In this document: piece after piece, positions 1-8,400 of the stretch
Numbering within the stretch: the first letter of the stretch is position 1
How the letters are laid out: each line of letters begins with the position of its first letter
Assembly (NCBI RefSeq): GCF_023614525.1
Contig: NZ_CP097885.1
Location: forward strand, 1,114,501 to 1,178,500
Length of the DNA: 64,000 nucleotides
Reading direction: 5' to 3'
Source of the DNA: Peptoniphilus genitalis
GTDB lineage: Bacteria; Bacillota; Clostridia; Tissierellales; Peptoniphilaceae
Position numbers and translations under genes: made by a program
The notes under the pieces: generated by a model
Database searches by the model: none
Told to the model about the DNA's origin: nothing
The model's input: the letters and a program-made list of their open reading frames with translations, nothing else

Positions 1-1
1 A

Positions 2-478
2 TTAAGAGACTATAGCGCTGATTTATCCGCATATACCTATATCAGTGATCCCTGCTACTATGTAAAATTTCACTTTGAGTGGAATGAAGACAGGGAGGAC
101 CTAAAGAATGACAGAAACTTTTTGAAGCACGAGGCCATAACAGAAAGATCTCTAAAAAGAGGAGGAAGAAGATCAATCTTCCTAGGAGTTTCTGAGTGCC
201 AAGGCTACATTGAATACTTGACAGAAGAAGAGTATGAAAATGACAAAGGGTATTACGATGATACTAATTTAGGTTTTGGATTGATGTTAGTTGGACTAAT
301 TTATCCAAAGAAGTCTGGCGAGATGTTAAGGTCAGCCTATGGACCAATAAATATGAAAAATGGAAGAATTACTTTTCCAAGGCCCGAAGACTGCCCAATA
401 ATAAATGAAGTTTCAAATTATTCCTTTAAGGAGCCTGACCTCACAAGAACAGTAGACCAAGAATTAGAAGACTATTAA
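2..478 (+). CDS. cas5c: Cas5c (Cas5d/I-C), C-terminal part
   Basis: This is the 3' portion of the type I-C Cas5 gene. The open frame runs in from the left edge, so about 158 C-terminal residues are visible. In type I-C systems Cas5 is the endonuclease that cuts the crRNA precursor and then stays on the 5' handle of the Cascade complex. Visible family features are a YISDPCYYVKFHFEW strand, NDRNFLKHEAITERSLKRG and the RRSIFLGVSECQGYIEYL segment typical of the Cas5d C-terminal half. A TTG inside the frame (position 122) is not a real start, because the frame stays open and family-like upstream. cas8c follows 13 nt after the stop. cas3 would be expected further upstream, outside the window. Confidence 0.9.
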   Translation, partial: LRDYSADLSAYTYISDPCYYVKFHFEWNEDREDLKNDRNFLKHEAITERSLKRGGRRSIFLGVSECQGYIEYLTEEEYENDKGYYDDTNLGFGLMLVGLIYPKKSGEMLRSAYGPINMKNGRITFPRPEDCPIINEVSNYSFKEPDLTRTVDQELEDY

Positions 479-491
479 TGGAGGTGATATA

Positions 492-2456
492 TTGAGTTTT
501 TTAACTGCCTTATACAATTCATATAACTTTGGACTCGAAAATAGTTTGATTGGAGATCTAAATGATAAGTCGAATTTAATACTTCCAATTTATCACAACT
601 CTATGAAGTCCAATGGTAAGAATATTGTTGAAATTTTGATTAATGATAAAAGTGAATTAGTTGATGCAAATTTTTTGGATGATGGTGACCTTGTAATCTT
701 TCCGGTAACAGAAGATTCTGTTGCAAGGTCTAGCGGAGTTGCACCTCATCCTCTCTTCGATAACTTTGATTATGTAATCCAAGACAAGACAAAGAAGTCT
801 GAAGCCTATATTATCCAACAGGAATCCTGGCTTAATTCCGACAGAGATGACTTTGTACAAATTATTCACGACTATATAACAAAAGAAAAAGTTTTTGAAG
901 ATATACTTTCAAAACTTTATAAAGATTATAAGATTACAAAAGATAAAGTTGTTGAATATGTAGATAATTCTGAAAAAAAACCGAAGACTGTGACTGTAGA
1001 TTTTTCGAAGATATTTTTAACTTTTGCTGTAGAAAACTATGAGGGCAAGAAAAACCTAAGCCTATCAGAAAATAAAAACTTGCAAGAAAAATTTATAAGA
1101 TATACAGAAGAAAGTTTTGAAAGAGACAAGGACTCTGAAAAAATAATTTGTAACATATCAGGGAAAGAAGACTTTTTGTGCTTAAAGCACAAACCTCTCA
1201 TTGGTTCTGCAAGACTTATATCTCAAATAACTGCAAACAATGAAAACTTCCTTGGTAGGTTTGATAAGCCTGACGAAACTATAAAGATTGGAAAGGACTC
1301 AAGCCAGAAAATTATACAAATGGCTAAGGCCCTCTTAAGTGGTGAAAATACTTCTAGGTGGCTTGGAGAATTTACTTATGTCTTGAGTTGGTTTTCTGAT
1401 GATATTCAAAATAAGACTGAGATGGATGTAACTAAGAAGCTAGAGAAAAGTCTCGAAGAGTCAAATAAAGCTGGCTCCCAAAATCGCCAATTATTTATGC
1501 TGTCAGAAGATGATTTAAAAGAAATAAGTAAAGAAACTTCCATGACTATAGGGGATAAAACATCTGAAGATATTGTTAGATCTTTTACCAGTGGCAGGAT
1601 AAGATTTAACGAAGACTCTAAGTACTACATTGCAATAATAGACAAAGTAAGCAATGGTAGGGTTGCCCTTAAATATTTTAAGGAAATGGATTCTTCAATA
1701 CTCAAGGAAAACTTGGTTAAGTGGCAAGGTAAATACAATTGGCCTAGATATACTAAGGAAATAGGTAGACACCTATACACTCCAAGTCCCTTTGCTCTAA
1801 TTCAAACAGCCTATGGAGTTGAAAGAGAAAAAGGCTTAGAAGTATCGAAGAAGAGTTTCTCCACTGATCAATATAAGAACATCATTATGGCCATAGTTGA
1901 AGGCAGAGACATGCCTCAAAATATAATTAGAGCCATGGAATTAAATATAAGAAATAGATTAAGCTACGATAAATCATGGCAACAAGTTAAGTTGTGTGCC
2001 TTGGCAATCCTAAAAGATAAGGAGGGAATTAAGGGTAATATGTTGGATAGAAAAGAAACAGACAGGTCTTACTTATTTGGTAGGTTATTAGCTCTTTACG
2101 AAAGATTAGAAAAGTTGACCTACGATATGGACAACGAGAGAGTTACAAATGCAGAAAAACTTTGGACTAGCTATGTCAACAAGCCAGTGACTATGAATTT
2201 GAGACTTAGAAATTTAATTAGACCTTATGAAGATAAACTAATTAACAATGAATCTAAGAGAGGAATATATTTCAAGATAAAAAGAGATATAGGAGAAGTT
2301 ACTAACTTAATTAGTGAAAACTACGATTATAAATTAAAAGAAACTAATAGGCCATTGGGATCAGGTTTTATATTTGGTTATGAAGCTCAAATGGCAGATT
2401 TATTTACTAAAAAAGAAGATAAAGAAAACTTAGAAAGTGAGGAAAAAAATGATTAA
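492..2456 (+). CDS. cas8c: Cas8c (Csd1), type I-C large subunit
   Basis: This 654-residue protein is the large subunit of the type I-C Cascade, which recognises the PAM and helps open the target. It starts with TTG behind a strong GGAGGTG site. Recognisable Csd1 features are the N-terminal MSFLTALYNSYNFGLE, a middle stretch with NRQLFMLSEDD, and the C-terminal LDRKETDRSYLFGRLLALYE segment. The length is normal for the family. The stop overlaps the cas7c start by 8 nt, so translation is probably coupled. An internal in-frame start near 2040 probably produces Cas11c and is listed separately. Confidence 0.92.
   Translation: MSFLTALYNSYNFGLENSLIGDLNDKSNLILPIYHNSMKSNGKNIVEILINDKSELVDANFLDDGDLVIFPVTEDSVARSSGVAPHPLFDNFDYVIQDKTKKSEAYIIQQESWLNSDRDDFVQIIHDYITKEKVFEDILSKLYKDYKITKDKVVEYVDNSEKKPKTVTVDFSKIFLTFAVENYEGKKNLSLSENKNLQEKFIRYTEESFERDKDSEKIICNISGKEDFLCLKHKPLIGSARLISQITANNENFLGRFDKPDETIKIGKDSSQKIIQMAKALLSGENTSRWLGEFTYVLSWFSDDIQNKTEMDVTKKLEKSLEESNKAGSQNRQLFMLSEDDLKEISKETSMTIGDKTSEDIVRSFTSGRIRFNEDSKYYIAIIDKVSNGRVALKYFKEMDSSILKENLVKWQGKYNWPRYTKEIGRHLYTPSPFALIQTAYGVEREKGLEVSKKSFSTDQYKNIIMAIVEGRDMPQNIIRAMELNIRNRLSYDKSWQQVKLCALAILKDKEGIKGNMLDRKETDRSYLFGRLLALYERLEKLTYDMDNERVTNAEKLWTSYVNKPVTMNLRLRNLIRPYEDKLINNESKRGIYFKIKRDIGEVTNLISENYDYKLKETNRPLGSGFIFGYEAQMADLFTKKEDKENLESEEKND
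2040..2456 (+). CDS. cas11c: Probable internally translated Cas11c (small subunit) inside cas8c
   Basis: Type I-C systems are known to make their small subunit Cas11c from an internal start in cas8c. An in-frame ATG at 2040 is preceded by AAGGAGGG (around 2019) and AAGGG (2031), purine-rich sequences rare elsewhere inside this ORF. The product would be 138 residues starting MLDRKETDRSYLFGRLLALY, which is the C-terminal helical region of Csd1, and about the size known for Cas11c. The location and the ribosome-site-like sequence are seen directly. That it is translated is inference. Either purine run could be the effective site, with spacings of about 14 or 4 nt. Confidence 0.65.
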   Translation: MLDRKETDRSYLFGRLLALYERLEKLTYDMDNERVTNAEKLWTSYVNKPVTMNLRLRNLIRPYEDKLINNESKRGIYFKIKRDIGEVTNLISENYDYKLKETNRPLGSGFIFGYEAQMADLFTKKEDKENLESEEKND

Positions 2457-3300
2457 CAATAAGGTGGATTTTATTTTTACAATTGAAGTTTCTGGAGCCA
2501 ACCCAAATGGAGATCCTCTAACAGGTAATATGCCAAGAATTGATAACAGAGGATTTGGCGAAATCTCTGATGTTTGCTTAAAGAGAAAAATTAGAAATAG
2601 AATGCAAGACATGGGACATGATATCTTCGTAAAGTCTCTTGATAGGAGTGATGATGGTTTTAGGTCTCTTCAAAAGAGATTTGAAGATGTATTTAACAAA
2701 GAATCTGACGAAGAAGTTGAAAAAATGGCAAATGAAAAGTGGTTAGATATAAGGTCCTTTGGTCAAGTATTCACTTACCAAAAAAGAGCTCTAGGTATAA
2801 GAGGACCAGTTTCTATATCCATTGCAAAATCTATTGAGCCAATAGAAATAACAACAATGCAAATAACAAAATCTATAAGCGGTATGGAACCAGCAGCTGG
2901 AAAAACAAGATCTGCAGATACAATGGGAACAAAACACTTTGTGGACCATGGAGTTTATGTAGTTAATGGCAGTATAAATTCTTACTTTGCAGAAAAAACT
3001 GGCTTTGACCAAGAAGACGTTGAAACTATAAAAGAGTGTATAAAAACTCTATTTTTAAATGACGTATCATCAGCAAGACCAGATGGATCCATGGAAGTTA
3101 AAGATATCTTTTGGTTCAATCACTCATCAAAGGTTGGCGATGTGTCAAGTGGAAAGATTAAGGACCTACTAGAATACGAACTACCTAACGCAGAGGACTT
3201 AAAAGTAAAATATGAAGATTACAATATTAGACTAGACCAAGAAAAATTAAAAGAATATGAAGAAAAGGGTTTGAGAGTAGAACACATTCAAGGAATATAA
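2449..3300 (+). CDS. cas7c: Cas7c (Csd2), type I-C backbone subunit
   Basis: This is the Cascade backbone protein, which polymerises along the crRNA spacer. The start at ATG 2449 (283 residues) is preferred over an upstream GTG at 2437, because GTGAGG at 2437 fits better as the ribosome site and the protein then opens with MINNKVDFIFTIEVSGANPN, the usual Csd2 start. The glycine-rich NGDPLTGNMPRID and RRSADTMG-like KTRSADTMGTKHFVDHGVY segments are characteristic. It overlaps the cas8c stop and is followed one base later by cas4. Confidence 0.93.
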   Translation: MINNKVDFIFTIEVSGANPNGDPLTGNMPRIDNRGFGEISDVCLKRKIRNRMQDMGHDIFVKSLDRSDDGFRSLQKRFEDVFNKESDEEVEKMANEKWLDIRSFGQVFTYQKRALGIRGPVSISIAKSIEPIEITTMQITKSISGMEPAAGKTRSADTMGTKHFVDHGVYVVNGSINSYFAEKTGFDQEDVETIKECIKTLFLNDVSSARPDGSMEVKDIFWFNHSSKVGDVSSGKIKDLLEYELPNAEDLKVKYEDYNIRLDQEKLKEYEEKGLRVEHIQGI

Positions 3301-3301
3301 A

Positions 3302-3955
3302 ATGTATGCTGAAGATGACTATTTAATGTTAAATGGAATACAACATTTTTTATTTTGCAGGAGACAGTGGGCCCTTATCCATATTGAAAATATTTGGACG
3401 GAAAACTCCTTTACAGCAGAAGGTCAAGTCATCCATACGAAAGTAGACCAACCCTTCATAAAGGAAAAGAGAAAAGACATAATAATATCAAGAGCCATGT
3501 CAGTGAGTTGCAAATCTTTGGGACTCTCTGGCAGGCTAGATGTAATTGAATTTCACAAGTCAGATGAAGGAGTAGAATTAAAAAACAGAAAGGGTAAGTG
3601 GCTACCTGTAATCGTAGAATATAAAAGAGGAAAGAAGAAAAAATACAACTACGACAATGCTCAGCTTATGGCACAGGCAATTTGTATAGAAGAAAACTTT
3701 AAAATCAAATTAGACTACGGCTATCTTTATTACAATGAAACAGACACAAGAGAAAAAGTTGAGTTTACAGGTGAGCTTAGAGAACTGACAATAAAAGCAG
3801 CCCAAGAAATGCACTATTATTACAAGAATAAAATTATACCAAAAGCAGAAAATTATAAAAATTGTAGGATGTGTTCCTTGTATGAAGAGTGCAAGCCTAG
3901 GTTAACAAAAAAGATAAAAAATGTTGGGAACTATATCTATGGGGCAGAATTATGA
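3302..3955 (+). CDS. cas4: Cas4 exonuclease (type I-C adaptation)
   Basis: Cas4 trims and orients prespacers so that they carry the correct PAM end before Cas1-Cas2 integrates them. The 217-residue protein has the Fe-S cysteine near residue 19 (HFLFCRRQW) and the C-terminal cluster CRMCSLYEEC. The RecB-like nuclease core shows LSGRLDVIE, VIVEYKRGKKK and DNAQLMAQAICIEE. All expected catalytic and Fe-S residues are visible, so the gene looks intact. Its last four bases overlap the start of cas1 (ATGA). Confidence 0.93.
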   Translation: MYAEDDYLMLNGIQHFLFCRRQWALIHIENIWTENSFTAEGQVIHTKVDQPFIKEKRKDIIISRAMSVSCKSLGLSGRLDVIEFHKSDEGVELKNRKGKWLPVIVEYKRGKKKKYNYDNAQLMAQAICIEENFKIKLDYGYLYYNETDTREKVEFTGELRELTIKAAQEMHYYYKNKIIPKAENYKNCRMCSLYEECKPRLTKKIKNVGNYIYGAEL

Positions 3956-4983
3956 AAAAATTACTGAACACCTTATATATAACAAATCCTAATTATTATC
4001 TGAGAAAAGAAGGGAGAAATATTTCCATAACAGAGGATTCAAATAGAATCGCAAGATACCCTATCCACATATTAAAGCAAATAGTTTGCTTCAATTACAT
4101 GGGCGTCAGTCCAGACCTTATGAAGATGTGCATGGAAGAAAATGTGGCAATAACATTTTTTACACCCTACGGAAAATATTGTGGAAGAGTAATAGGAGCC
4201 TCTTATGGAAATATTTATACGAGAAAGAAACAATACAAAATGCAAGACTCAGAAGAGTCTTTAGATTTTGTAAAAAATATAATTTATGCTAAGGCCTACA
4301 ATTCCAGGAAGGTTTTAATAAGAGGGAAGTTAGACAATAAGGACAAGGTAGATGTTAAAAGGTTAGAAGAAGTAATAGAAGCAATAAAACTTTTAATGTT
4401 AGAAATAAAAAATTGTGAAAACAAAGATAGTGTAAGAGGTATTGAAGGAATAATAGCAAAAGGCTACTTCTCTGTATTAGATGAATTAATAATAAAACAA
4501 AGAGAAGATTTCTTCTTTATAGATAGGAGTAAAAGACCGCCCATGGATAGGTTTAATGCCCTTATATCCTTTCTCTATTCTCTACTTACCAATAATATAG
4601 CTGCAGCCCTTGAAGGAGTAGGGATAGACTCTTATGCAGGATTTTTTCACACAGATAGGCCAGGTAGAGTTAGTATGGCACTAGACATAATCGAGGAGAT
4701 GAGAGCCTTTCTAGTTGATAAGTTTACACTTTCAATGATAAACTTAAATAGAATAAACAAGAACCATTTTGAAGTCAAAGAAAATGGAGCCACACTCCTA
4801 AATGAGAAGGGAAGACAGGTAGTTTTAGAAAACTGGAACAAGAGAGAACAAGAAGAAATCTACCATCCATTTTTAGAAGAGAACATTAAAATTGGACTGC
4901 TTCCTCATGTGCAAGCCCTCTTATTGAACTCTTACCTAAGAGGAGACATAGAGGCCTATCCACCCTTTATGATAGGAGGCTGA
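3952..4983 (+). CDS. cas1: Cas1 integrase
   Basis: This is the integrase of spacer acquisition. At 343 residues it is the normal size for I-C Cas1. The metal site residues sit in the expected places: Glu in VRGIEGIIAKGYFSVLDELI, His in GFFHTDRPGRVSMALDIIEEM and the acidic residues after it. The start overlaps the cas4 stop and cas2 follows one base after its own stop, so cas4-cas1-cas2 form a tightly coupled adaptation module. No lesion is seen, so the array may still be able to grow. Confidence 0.95.
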   Translation: MKKLLNTLYITNPNYYLRKEGRNISITEDSNRIARYPIHILKQIVCFNYMGVSPDLMKMCMEENVAITFFTPYGKYCGRVIGASYGNIYTRKKQYKMQDSEESLDFVKNIIYAKAYNSRKVLIRGKLDNKDKVDVKRLEEVIEAIKLLMLEIKNCENKDSVRGIEGIIAKGYFSVLDELIIKQREDFFFIDRSKRPPMDRFNALISFLYSLLTNNIAAALEGVGIDSYAGFFHTDRPGRVSMALDIIEEMRAFLVDKFTLSMINLNRINKNHFEVKENGATLLNEKGRQVVLENWNKREQEEIYHPFLEENIKIGLLPHVQALLLNSYLRGDIEAYPPFMIGG

Positions 4984-4984
4984 A

Positions 4985-5278
4985 ATGCAAGTGTTAATTA
5001 CTTACGATGTAGAAACAGTAACACCAGCTGGCAAAAAAAGATTAAGACAGGTAGCAAAAGTCTGTCTTGATTATGGACAAAGGGTACAAAACTCAGTCTT
5101 CGAATTAAATATTTATCCAGCAGACATGGTAGAAATAAAGAGCAAATTAGAAAAAATAATTGATCCCAAAAAAGACTCCATAAGGATTTATAACCTAGGG
5201 AAAAATTGGGAGAGGCGAGTTGAAAGTCTGGGAAGAGACGATACTTATAACCCAGAAAAAGATCTATTGATCTTGTAG
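4985..5278 (+). CDS. cas2: Cas2
   Basis: Cas2 bridges two Cas1 dimers in the integration complex. The 97-residue protein opens MQVLITYDVETVTPAGKKRL, a typical I-C Cas2 ferredoxin-like strand, and has QNSVFELNI in the second half. It is the last cas gene, and the CRISPR leader begins right after its stop. Confidence 0.94.
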   Translation: MQVLITYDVETVTPAGKKRLRQVAKVCLDYGQRVQNSVFELNIYPADMVEIKSKLEKIIDPKKDSIRIYNLGKNWERRVESLGRDDTYNPEKDLLIL

Positions 5279-5409
5279 GACTCGTGAGATTTGGACCTGG
5301 ACATAAAAAGCCCAGACCTAACTCATAAAAAACAAGGAAAAAAGAGACAAAACTCTTTAAAAAATGATTAGCTGTATTTTTTAGTAGGAGATAATAGCCA
5401 AAAAATACA
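5279..5409 (+). promoter_or_regulatory. CRISPR leader with inverted repeat at the array junction
   Basis: These 131 bp separate cas2 from the first repeat and should hold the pre-crRNA promoter and the integration signals. A perfect 11-bp inverted repeat is visible: CTGTATTTTTT at 5372-5382 and AAAAAATACAG at 5400-5410. The last base of the right arm is the first base of repeat 1. I could not pick a convincing -35/-10 pair. Confidence 0.75.
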
Positions 5410-8400
5410 GTCGCACCCTTCGCGGGTGCGTGGATTGAAATCGTCTTATCTTCTGTAGTTGCACCTTCAATATTTGGGTCGCACCCTTCGCGGGTGCGTG
5501 GATTGAAATCAAAGGACTTTTGCCTTGTCATCAGTTTTCTTACGTCGCACCCTTCGCGGGTGCGTGGATTGAAATTTTCCAATTATTAGCCATCATTGAG
5601 TTGGGACAGGTCGCACCCTTCGCGGGTGCGTGGATTGAAATTAAAAAAGCATACCCTAGAATGGCTTAAAATCAAACGTCGCACCCTTCGCGGGTGCGTG
5701 GATTGAAATTGATCTAACTTATCATACTTTTTATTGTCCTTGAGTCGCACCCTTCGCGGGTGCGTGGATTGAAATATTTAGAGATAAAGATTAGGGGGGA
5801 TCTAATGGCGTCGCACCCTTCGCGGGTGCGTGGATTGAAATTCAAGTAACTAAGGGTGCAGTTTATGCTACAGCTGTCGCACCCTTCGCGGGTGCGTGGA
5901 TTGAAATAATACCATTTGTCTAAAGCTTCTAAGGTCTTGAGCGTCGCACCCTTCGCGGGTGCGTGGATTGAAATATTATCTATAAACGAAATATCCACAC
6001 CACCAAAGCGGGTCGCACCCTTCGCGGGTGCGTGGATTGAAATATATCTTCAGAGATGTTTTCTTTGTAACCTGCTGGTCGCACCCTTCGCGGGTGCGTG
6101 GATTGAAATGCCTTGATTGTTTTCTAAAGCTTCTACGCTACTAGGTCGCACCCTTCGCGGGTGCGTGGATTGAAATAAATCAATCAACTCATTTATCTTT
6201 TGATCTATCTGTCGCACCCTTCGCGGGTGCGTGGATTGAAATACCTTTACTTTTTCTCCTAAAAAGCTCTCAACTAGTCGCACCCTTCGCGGGTGCGTGG
6301 ATTGAAATATATCCTTTTTTTATTCCGTCTATTTCTTCTTGGGTCGCACCCTTCGCGGGTGCGTGGATTGAAATACTCACAGAGGAGCAAGTAGAAAGAG
6401 CCAAGGAGAGTCGCACCCTTCGCGGGTGCGTGGATTGAAATTTGTCTACCCCTAAATGTAAACGGTTGGCTTTTGGTCGCACCCTTCGCGGGTGCGTGGA
6501 TTGAAATTTATTGTGAGGAGGTGAGAAAAATGAAAATCTTAGGTCGCACCCTTCGCGGGTGCGTGGATTGAAATATTGTTTCTTTAAAATCTTTATCACC
6601 GTATGGAACAACAGTCGCACCCTTCGCGGGTGCGTGGATTGAAATATTTACACAATCTTACACGATTTAAGTCCTCTACAAGTCGCACCCTTCGCGGGTG
6701 CGTGGATTGAAATATTGTTAATGATAATATTAGCAACTTGTTTAATGTGTCGCACCCTTCGCGGGTGCGTGGATTGAAATTATCCTAGAGCTATGGCAAA
6801 AAGCAAAGGTAGCAGGTCGCACCCTTCGCGGGTGCGTGGATTGAAATTTCTATTGTGTCTGTGATAAATGCCCATGAAAATGTCGCACCCTTCGCGGGTG
6901 CGTGGATTGAAATAATTAAATCACTTGGTAACCAATACATTTGCTTTAGTCGCACCCTTCGCGGGTGCGTGGATTGAAATTGATTATCACTTAAAAAGAT
7001 TACCAAAGAAGCTAGGTCGCACCCTTCGCGGGTGCGTGGATTGAAATAACAACAAGCTTGAGAAAAAAGCTTTGACTTATGTGTCGCACCCTTCGCGGGT
7101 GCGTGGATTGAAATACCCTTGATAGTGGGTGGCTCCCGTGGTAGCGTACAGTCGCACCCTTCGCGGGTGCGTGGATTGAAATAAGGAGGAAATATTATGT
7201 TTAAAAAGAAAAAAGCCGTCGCACCCTTCGCGGGTGCGTGGATTGAAATGACATGGAAGCAGGCGAAGCAGGTCAAAAGATGGCGTCGCACCCTTCGCGG
7301 GTGCGTGGATTGAAATACAGTTAGTAGCAACAGGATATTTACTTACAAGGGCGTCGCACCCTTCGCGGGTGCGTGGATTGAAATTTGTCGGATCAGGCAT
7401 AGATTTAACTGTAATCGCGTCGCACCCTTCGCGGGTGCGTGGATTGAAATATAAACATGGACGAGTTTGCGGACGACCATCAAGTCGCACCCTTCGCGGG
7501 TGCGTGGATTGAAATGTTATCAATCCGAGCCTAAGGGAGATCCCGAGAAGTCGCACCCTTCGCGGGTGCGTGGATTGAAATCTTTACCACTGTGGAGCTT
7601 TGGTCTCTTGCAAGAGTCGCACCCTTCGCGGGTGCGTGGATTGAAATAGCTTTAAGGCTAACGACCCAGACGGAGACGATATCGTCGCACCCTTCGCGGG
7701 TGCGTGGATTGAAATTAAACTACCGACGAGGTGGTAAGGGCCATGCCATGGTCGCACCCTTCGCGGGTGCGTGGATTGAAATGGATCTCGCTATAAAAAG
7801 GACAACGACTTTTTGGGTCGCACCCTTCGCGGGTGCGTGGATTGAAATTTTGTCATCATCAAAAACAACCTGCCCGTCAGCAGTCGCACCCTTCGCGGGT
7901 GCGTGGATTGAAATGAATCCTGCTGCATCTGATGGTAGAACGTAAGCAGTCGCACCCTTCGCGGGTGCGTGGATTGAAATAAATTTTTGTCCTTCCATAT
8001 AGGCGGTGCAATAGGTCGCACCCTTCGCGGGTGCGTGGATTGAAATATAAATTTACAAAGCAAAGAGAACATCGAAGAATATGTCGCACCCTTCGCGGGT
8101 GCGTGGATTGAAATAATTATGTACTGATACAAGGATTTGAATTTGGTTACGTCGCACCCTTCGCGGGTGCGTGGATTGAAATAAAATTACATGGGCATTA
8201 GAGATTATCTGCGTTGAGTCGCACCCTTCGCGGGTGCGTGGATTGAAATTCATCAAGTACCTTTCCAATTTCTGTTGGATCTCCGTCGCACCCTTCGCGG
8301 GTGCGTGGATTGAAATGATCAGGTTGTTATGCACATACACGATGAGGTGGGTCGCACCCTTCGCGGGTGCGTGGATTGAAATGATTAAGAGGTATAACTG

